From contig BSQW01000014.1 in assembly GCA_030161315.1 (NCBI GenBank), positions 31,556,545 to 31,620,544 on the forward strand: a stretch of 64,000 bases of DNA. The letters run 5' to 3'. The notes under the pieces were generated by a model. That model saw nothing but the letters and a program-made list of their open reading frames with translations. It searched no databases and was not told where the DNA came from. Both the position numbers and the translations under genes were made by a program. This document shows positions 57,839 to 64,000 of this stretch, one piece after another (within the stretch, counting starts at the first letter, position 1; every line of letters starts with the position of its first letter). The stretch comes from Eutrema japonicum (taxonomy: Eukaryota > Streptophyta > Magnoliopsida > Brassicales > Brassicaceae).

Positions 57839-60586
57839 ATGCATGTTCGTGAAACCAGGAGCAACAAGAGCACTCAGCTAGTTGGACTATCACTGGAACA
57901 GCTAGCGCTTGTGGAACGCACAAACAGAAAGACCAAGCAAACATCAGGGATGAACAACCCAGTGGTTTTAAGAGCTGATGAAGCTGGAATTCTGAGAGAC
58001 CAAGAGGGTCATGTGTGTAATGAGAGAGGGCAACGACTTGATGAAGCTGGAAACATCGTTGTCCCTGCTCCTGTTATTGAGATTGTTGTGCCAGCTGGGC
58101 GCGGCAACGTTGGCAATGCTGCAGGTGTTCGAGCTCAGACAATTGGCGAGTACAACAGGCCAGAGCAGTTTTTCGCCAATCGGTCAGCGATTCGTCCTCC
58201 TGCTTATGAGAGGAATGACTTCGAGCTGAAACCTGCTTACTACACTCTAGTAGGACAGCATCTCTTCCATGGTCTTCCTCATGAACATCCAATGGACCAT
58301 GTAGAGAAATTCGAGGACTTGGTCACTAGCATCAAGAGCAATGGAGTGTCCTACGACTATCTCTTCTGCAAGCTCTTCCCCTACTCTCTGGGTGGAGAAG
58401 CTACTTACTGGCTGAGGCAGCTATCTCCTGGATCGCTAACTAATTGGGAGGACACCAAGAGAGCCTTCCTGATTAACTTCTATGATGACGGGCGATCTGA
58501 AGATCTGAGAAATAAGATATCCACTTTTTCTCAAGGACCTACTGAGGCGTTCAAGGCTGCTTGGACAAGATTCAGATCGTATCAGAGAGATTGTCCACAT
58601 CATGGATACTCTGATGTGCAGCTGCTGGGTATCTTCTTCAGAGGAGTAGATTGGAGATATCAGATGGGTCTGGACTCTTCGAGCAATGGTAATTTCAACA
58701 CCAGATATCCTGAGGATGCTATTGTGTTGATTGAGAACTTTGCATCTAGTAGTAGCACCAAGAGCGCAGACTTCGAGCGCAAGAAGCTGGCTGGTAACAT
58801 GGATGGGTCACAGATCGCTGAAGTGAAAGCTCAGCTGGATTCTATGCACAGTCTTCTGCTGGGAAGGACAACAAAGGCCGTCCACTTTGCTACTGAGAAT
58901 GAGGTGGAAGATGTTAACTACATAGGTGGTTCTGGTTTTCAGGGTCAGCGATTCGGATACAACTCCAATCGAAACTTCACCAACAATGCTCAGCAAGGAG
59001 GGTACCAATCCCCACCACCCAAAGCTCCTGAGAGTAAGATTGAGGCTATGCTTGAACACCTGGTTCAAGGGCAGGAGAAGATGACAGCCACCTTCAATGG
59101 TAAGATGGACACCATGTACACCGATTTGAGTGGAAGGATCGAGGCACTAAATACGAGTCACAGGATGCTGGAAACTCAAGTAGCTCAGACTGCAGCAAAT
59201 TCCAAGGGAAAATCGGTTCATGCACACGTCAATGCGATCTCCTCAAGTGCAGAGAATTACGAAGAGGATTCTGAAATCGCTAGAGCATCGATCGATACCC
59301 CCAGGTGTCGATCGATGCCGGTTACAATTCTGAAACGGGACACTTCCAAAACCCGTGTATCGATCGATACCCCACTGGTATCGGTCGATACCAATGCAAT
59401 TTCTGAGGAGACACATGATATTTCGACCAAGGAGCCTCAAGTAGCAGCAGCACGGTTCAGTATCGCCCAATTTTGGGAAGACTATGAAACGAAGTGTCAG
59501 GCAGCGATAGCTAAGGAACGAGCTGAGAAAAGAGCTCGCAAGCCCAAGAAGGAGAATCCTGTACCTAAACACCTCAGAGATCCCATCTCTCCAAATCAGC
59601 TGCGTGGCTTTGAGAAGATGGTAAGAAGGATTTCCCCTGATTCAACCTTTGAAGAAGCCCTAGAGTGCCGTCCTCTGCTAAGTCACTTCAAGGATTGCAG
59701 AGAAACTGAGGAAGAGATTAAGGCACTCTTCATTAAGGCTAGAGGTCCACCTCCACTGAGACAGTTGACCCCAAGGGAGGATCCAGGAAAATTTGTAGTT
59801 CCATGCTCTATCTCTGGAGTTGAGTTCAAAGAGTCTCTTGTCGACTCAGGGGCTAGTGTCAATGTCATCTCAAGGGCAATTGCAGAGCGGTTAGGAGCTG
59901 ATATTCGATCACCAGAGGCATCTATCACATTCGCAAACAACTCCACCTCGCTTCCACACGGTACTATCCATGGTTTGCTGGTCAAAGTAGGAGACTGTCT
60001 AGTTCCTACTAATTTTCAGGTTGTAGAGATGGGTGCAATATCTCGTATGCCTATCCTTTTGGGACGACCGTTCATGGCTACTGCAGGCGCGATCATAGAC
60101 ACACCTAATAAGAGAATCTCTTTCTCTTACATTGACAGAGGGGTCTATTATGGTGTCATTCCCCCTAGGAGTGCTCCCACACATGTATCTAGCATCGAGG
60201 TTGTCACAGGAGAGTCGCTAGCGATTGATAATTTGGAAGAGCCTCCTGATGAGCCTACTGTCGCAGATGTTCCAGGTGAACCGCCCAGCACCCCCAAAGA
60301 AGTTGCCAAGAAAACTAAGGCAACAAAGAAGAAGGCCAAGAGCAACAAAGTTGAGAATCCCCATGTCACTTTGATACCTCAGAAGTGTAATGGAGATTCG
60401 ATTGAGTACAAGGTCAAATGCAAAGGAGCCTTGAAGCCATTCTCTAAGGCAAGAGTCCTTCTTACTTCTGAGCTGAAAGAGAAAGGGCAGGAGTTTGTGG
60501 ACAGCATGCTAAGCAGAACTTTGAAGCTAGTAATGTCAAGTGATGGAGCCTGTTTTGGTGCAAGCTCTCACTCTTATCCAGCCTGA
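57839..60586 (+). CDS. Gag-protease protein of B, 915 residues, intact
   Basis: Single open frame. Basic N-terminus (residues 1-30), gag domain about 130-290, spacer with Gln/Gly/Asn-rich part, two palindrome-encoded SIDT segments about 483-520, basic Arg/Lys segment near 575-590, aspartic protease with catalytic DSG near residue 668 (LVDSGASVNVISRAIAERLG), flap-like region to about 760, then a Pro/Glu and Lys-rich tail. No zinc knuckle, reverse transcriptase, RNase H or integrase. The stop at 60584-60586 is followed by the conserved hairpin block, so the natural end of the protein is here and pol was lost from the family, not from this copy. Likely still translatable. Confidence 0.93.
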   Translation: MHVRETRSNKSTQLVGLSLEQLALVERTNRKTKQTSGMNNPVVLRADEAGILRDQEGHVCNERGQRLDEAGNIVVPAPVIEIVVPAGRGNVGNAAGVRAQTIGEYNRPEQFFANRSAIRPPAYERNDFELKPAYYTLVGQHLFHGLPHEHPMDHVEKFEDLVTSIKSNGVSYDYLFCKLFPYSLGGEATYWLRQLSPGSLTNWEDTKRAFLINFYDDGRSEDLRNKISTFSQGPTEAFKAAWTRFRSYQRDCPHHGYSDVQLLGIFFRGVDWRYQMGLDSSSNGNFNTRYPEDAIVLIENFASSSSTKSADFERKKLAGNMDGSQIAEVKAQLDSMHSLLLGRTTKAVHFATENEVEDVNYIGGSGFQGQRFGYNSNRNFTNNAQQGGYQSPPPKAPESKIEAMLEHLVQGQEKMTATFNGKMDTMYTDLSGRIEALNTSHRMLETQVAQTAANSKGKSVHAHVNAISSSAENYEEDSEIARASIDTPRCRSMPVTILKRDTSKTRVSIDTPLVSVDTNAISEETHDISTKEPQVAAARFSIAQFWEDYETKCQAAIAKERAEKRARKPKKENPVPKHLRDPISPNQLRGFEKMVRRISPDSTFEEALECRPLLSHFKDCRETEEEIKALFIKARGPPPLRQLTPREDPGKFVVPCSISGVEFKESLVDSGASVNVISRAIAERLGADIRSPEASITFANNSTSLPHGTIHGLLVKVGDCLVPTNFQVVEMGAISRMPILLGRPFMATAGAIIDTPNKRISFSYIDRGVYYGVIPPRSAPTHVSSIEVVTGESLAIDNLEEPPDEPTVADVPGEPPSTPKEVAKKTKATKKKAKSNKVENPHVTLIPQKCNGDSIEYKVKCKGALKPFSKARVLLTSELKEKGQEFVDSMLSRTLKLVMSSDGACFGASSHSYPA

Positions 60587-61988
60587 AGGGCGTTACAGTC
60601 AAGCTATTGACGTTAAACGAGCGCTTGGTGGGAGGCAACCCACTGGTGAGTCTGTTTTTGATTCGTTTTTATTTTTATTTTCGTTTGTTTTGAGTCTGTG
60701 TCAGGATGAACAAGGAGCAACTCGAAATCGCCTAAGCATCGATCGATACCACTATGGTATCGATCGACACCAATCGCGGATGAAAATTCACAAAGTCGAT
60801 CTAAGCATGGTATCGATCGATACCATGCCGTGTGTCGATCGACACCGACTGTTCCAGAACGGTAATTTCTTGTTTCTCTTCGTTCTATCCTTTTTCTTTG
60901 TTTCTTTCACTGACTCTAGGCTAGATAACACTGAGGACAGTGTTGTTCAAGTCTGGGGGAGGTGTCTGCTGACATTGTTTTCGTTTTTCTTAGAGTCAGT
61001 CGTTTTATCGAGTCAAAACTGTTTTATCGAGTCAAAACTGTTTTATTGAGTCAAAATTTGTTGGAGATGATGATCCTGTGCTTGAACCTATTGATTTGAT
61101 TTTGTTTTTGAGTGCACAGTGTTACAGGATCAGTTCTAGATCGACTAATGAAAAATCCAAAGGCTGACCAGTTGACTAGAAAACATCCATGTCTCCAGCA
61201 GAGTTCTTCTGAAGCCTGAGCCAAATTTTTGCACTTCATCAATGTGGTTAGTGTTCATAGAGCTTGATTCATCATTCATATCTGATAAAGGAACCCGTGT
61301 GTTTAGAATTATGGTATCTCTCTCCCCTGAAATAAGTTGATAGATTAAGAGCATAAAAGATTGAAATGATTTTCTTCTGAGTAGAGGGTTAGGAAAATTT
61401 CCAGCGATCCCATTATTCTACTTAAGAGGGGATGATCACACAAAGGATTGGAAGCGAGGCTAGGATTTTCCTATGATGCCATTATTCGCCTACATCCTTT
61501 GATACATAGAGAGGGAAGAACCGGGGATTTGGTGGCAAACACCATCAATACTCGCGTCTCCTACCTTGATATGTATATGCTAAGCTGAAAATAAAAAAAA
61601 TAATAATAATAAGGATATAATAAGAAATAAGTCTGGAGGAGAGAAATTGATACAAAAAAGTGTGAAAAATGGTGGTTCCTTTGTCAAGATATTGTCTGGT
61701 AAAGAGTCTAGAAGGTTCTTAAATATTAGCTGCAGAGATGAAACTGGCGATGAGGGCTTTACTTGAACAATGCTGTGGGATTTTGTGTGGAGTCTGGAAA
61801 AGCTGCGAATGTCTACGGAGAAGTACATGGTGGTTAGATCAAAAGCTGATCAGGTGACATTTGGGTACTTGGGAAAAGGGTCTTTTCGATGGTTCAGGAA
61901 CAGGTGAGTCTCTACGTTTTCAAACCTCTTTTTCTGGTTTAGTCTTCTATTTGCTTGAGGGCAAGCAAAAGGCTAAGTCTGGGGGAGT
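60587..61988 (+). other. Non-coding 3' internal region and polypurine tract of B
   Basis: Same organisation as 9926-11308 in A: GTGGG-AGGCAA-CCCAC hairpin followed by GTGAGT (60630-60651), four palindromes (60737-60847), internal hairpin-polypurine module (60929-60965), and terminal hairpin and AAGTCTGGGGGAGT tract (61950-61988). Relative to A there is a duplicated GAGTCAAAACTGTTTTATC unit near 61010-61030. Confidence 0.8.
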
Positions 61989-63147
61989 TGATATATCATG
62001 GTTTTTACCCTATTTAGGCCATGATATAAGTCCTTTTATAGAGTCTTTTCTTGTGTTTTGGAGTCTTTTAGAGTCTTTCACAGGTATTAGCACGTCTGGA
62101 GCTTAATTGGAATTATTGGAGCTTTTCTGGAGCATTCTGGAGCGAGACTGAAGTCTGTTGACTAAGAGCCCGATCTGAGCACCGAGCATCGATCGATACC
62201 CCCTGGTATCGATCGACACTCATCGAGATTTCATGGGCCGCGACTAATTATGAAGTCTTGGAGAATTGCAAAAGCACCCAGAAGACTTTGATAATTACAA
62301 GAAGACCCCAAATCGTGATTTAGGTTATAAATAGGATTTTACAGCCATTGTTTAGGCGATGCTTTTATTTTCTGTGTTTGATTTTACTTTGGTTTTAGAG
62401 AGACAAGTCTGAATCTCCCTTCGTCCGAGATCAGATCTCTAAACCCTTCTTTCTATTCTATTGATGATTTATTCAAACATGTTGATTGTTTCATTCTCCA
62501 TGTCTGAGTAGATCCACCTTAGGTTTAGGGTTTTCTCATAAGGGTTTTCTTTGAATGCTAGGTTAAATATCTTTTAGGATTCACCATCTGAATTATAGTT
62601 CTTCGCTTAGGTTGTGTTCATAGCTTGTTCTAGATTAGCTACCTAGAATATAAATCTTAGGATAATTGATTAGGTACGAGAGTGCAATTAATTACCTGAT
62701 AGAACCTAGGTGAGCAAATTGATTATTCGCAAAGAGATTTGGTTTAATTGATTTGTGAACATATCAAACCTGTTGTTAAAGCTGATTTAGACTTTAGGAT
62801 TCGCAAAGAGATTTGGAATTCCTAGGATTTAGATTTAGATAGTTTTCGCAACGAGAGTTGGTTAGCTATATTTTAGTGATTTGAGTTCAAGAACTGCGCT
62901 AAATCTGAATCATGTTAGTTAGTTAGTCTGCATTCACTGATTTCCTGAGAAAAACCCTGAGCCTATATTTCCCAATTGATTTACATCTCGTTTAATTTCT
63001 GCACTGTTTTTAATTACATCTATCTGGCTTAGCGTAATTCGACACTTCATAATTTATTGTGTGATCTCTGTGAGTCTTTGTGGTTCGACCCCTACACTTA
63101 CTACAACAACTGCTTTAGTATCTTAGGGTATTAAATTGAGCATATCA
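61989..63147 (+). repeat. 3' LTR of B
   Basis: 1159 bp, practically identical to the 5' LTR. Followed by GTAAC and the resumption of the copia zinc knuckle codons. Confidence 0.96.
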
Positions 63148-63152
63148 GTAAC

Positions 63153-64000
63153 TTCTGTGGGAAGCAAGGACACAAATCCGTCGATTGTCGTAGCAAGAAG
63201 GCTCAAGCCAACTTGACAGAAGCTGACATGTGTGCTGTGGTCACTGAGGCCAATGTTGCTGAAAGCCATCCAAAGACTTGGTGGTTCGATACTGGTGCAA
63301 CCAGACACATTTGTATGGATCGAGAGATGTTCTCCACATACACAAAGATCAAGAATGGTGAAAAACTCTTAATGGGTAATTCAGCCTCGTCGACAATTGA
63401 TGGTCACGGGAAGGTTGTTCTGAAGCTCACCTCTGGACAGGAACTGGTACTCACGAACGTCGTCCATGTACCAGATATGCGCAAGAATCTGATCTCTGGA
63501 TCGCTCATAAGTAAGCATGGATTCTCTGTGAAGCTGGAAGGTGATAAGCTGATCCTAACGAAGAATGGGATGTATTTGGGTAAGGGTTTTGTTTGTGATA
63601 ATCTGTTTAAGATGTCTGTTGAGGCAGTAATCCGAAAGGATAATGTAACCGAGGCTTCCACCTCGAAGAACCCTAAGATTAATGATAAGAAACCAATTGC
63701 TTATCTCGCTGAGTCTTTTAATATTTGGCATGAACGATTAGGACATGTTAATTTCAAGTCTATGAGTAGATTAATGAACATGAACATGATTCCTAAATGC
63801 AAATTAAGCAAAGACAAATGTGAGGTTTGTGTCCAAGCCAAACTCACTAAAACGCCATCACCCAGCGTTCAAAGAACAACAGAACCTCTAGGTTTAATTC
63901 ACACAGATTTATGTGATTTGAAATATATTCAAACCAGAGGAGGCAAGAAATATTTCGTGACTTTCATAGATGATTGCACGAGATATTGTTACATCTTTCT
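63153..64000 (+). CDS. Copia polyprotein, zinc knuckle, protease and start of integrase (partial)
   Basis: In frame with the gag part before B. Zinc knuckle FCGKQGHKSVDC (the first Cys is at 56460-56462, before B). Protease with WWFDTGATRHIC, catalytic Asp in DTG, and the NVVHVPDMRKNLIS strand typical of copia proteases. Pre-integrase zinc-binding region WHERLGH and CEVCVQAK, then the integrase core start LIHTDLCDL (first catalytic Asp) and FIDDCTRYCYIF. Open to the window edge. The rest of pol lies outside. Not expressible as one protein because of B and the upstream stop. Confidence 0.92.

Larger units (their letters stand above)
56466..63147 (+). mobile_element. B: gag-protease LTR retrotransposon, intact family member of A
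   Basis: 6682 bp with 1159-bp LTRs (56466-57624 and 61989-63147) that differ at one position seen (near 62911), so insertion was very recent. GTAAC at 56461-56465 and 63148-63152 is the target duplication. Primer site tRNA-Asp at 57629-57646, one long gag-protease frame, conserved hairpins and polypurine tract. No reverse transcriptase or integrase. The interior is about 99 percent like A, but the U3 part of the LTR differs. Confidence 0.96.
53999..64000 (+). mobile_element. Ty1/copia element, interrupted by B and running off the window
   Basis: Probable 5' LTR 53999-54724, leader with a palindrome array (55100-55500), gag (55587 on), then element B, then zinc knuckle, protease and integrase (63153 to beyond 64000). 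The order gag-PR-INT and the sequences are typical of Ty1/copia. The reverse transcriptase, RNase H and 3' LTR lie outside the window. A stop at 56367-56369 and the insertion of B inactivate it. Confidence 0.88.

Overview
This is plant nuclear DNA from a gene-poor, probably pericentromeric region, most likely of a member of the Brassicaceae. The evidence is: Athila-type Ty3/gypsy elements with tRNA-Asp primer sites; a complete CACTA (En/Spm) transposon with spliced TNP2-like and TNPA-like genes; a Ty1/copia element; and decayed pieces of plant genes (E2 ubiquitin-conjugating enzyme, KEA potassium antiporter, PBL-type receptor-like cytoplasmic kinase, ribosomal protein eS25, CCCH zinc-finger/ankyrin protein). 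I see no intact, obviously functional host gene. Nearly everything can be explained as nested transposon insertions.

Left block (1-25663). A minus-strand Athila-type element (M1; 3' LTR 239-2008, ORF-1 at 24556-23485 continuing at 4377-3713) is split by a 19.1-kb CACTA element (4378-23484; near-perfect 30-bp TIRs; 3-bp target duplication CTT). The CACTA itself is split inside its transposase gene by LTR retrotransposon A (5649-12623; 1315-bp LTRs; 5-bp duplication GTTAG). Between its two genes the CACTA carries host-gene pieces: an E2 fold without its catalytic cysteine, four exons of a KEA4/5/6-like gene flanked by a 25-bp direct repeat, a SINE, and a MULE-like TIR element that contains a kinase fragment.

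Middle block (25664-50600). It holds chromovirus-like remnants, a solo LTR (27564-29156), and gypsy element H (29759-45515; duplication CTACT) inserted next to an eS25 pseudo-exon. H is split exactly inside its primer-binding site by non-autonomous minus-strand Athila derivative M2 (31440-40521), which in turn holds a 2.35-kb solo LTR (37131-39483). Next come a decayed minus-strand gag-PR-RT polyprotein (49496-46135) and a CCCH/ankyrin pseudogene.

Right block (50600-64000). A duplicated AT-rich non-coding stretch is interrupted by a Ty1/copia element (53999 to beyond the window). That element's gag zinc knuckle is split by retrotransposon B (56466-63147; 1159-bp LTRs; duplication GTAAC). A and B are one family. 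They encode only Gag and protease, so they must rely on reverse transcriptase and integrase supplied by others; the polyprotein at 46-49 kb is a decayed relative that had RT.

The most unusual signals are: (1) palindromes of the type GTATCGATCGATAC, mostly in pairs with centres 20-22 bp apart, in LTRs, leader, gag coding sequence and 3' region of A/B, in the gag-pol relative, and as a roughly 17-copy array in the leader of the unrelated copia element; (2) a hairpin plus polypurine module that occurs twice per element, with compensatory stem changes between families; (3) an snRNA-type USE/TATA arrangement in the copia LTR.
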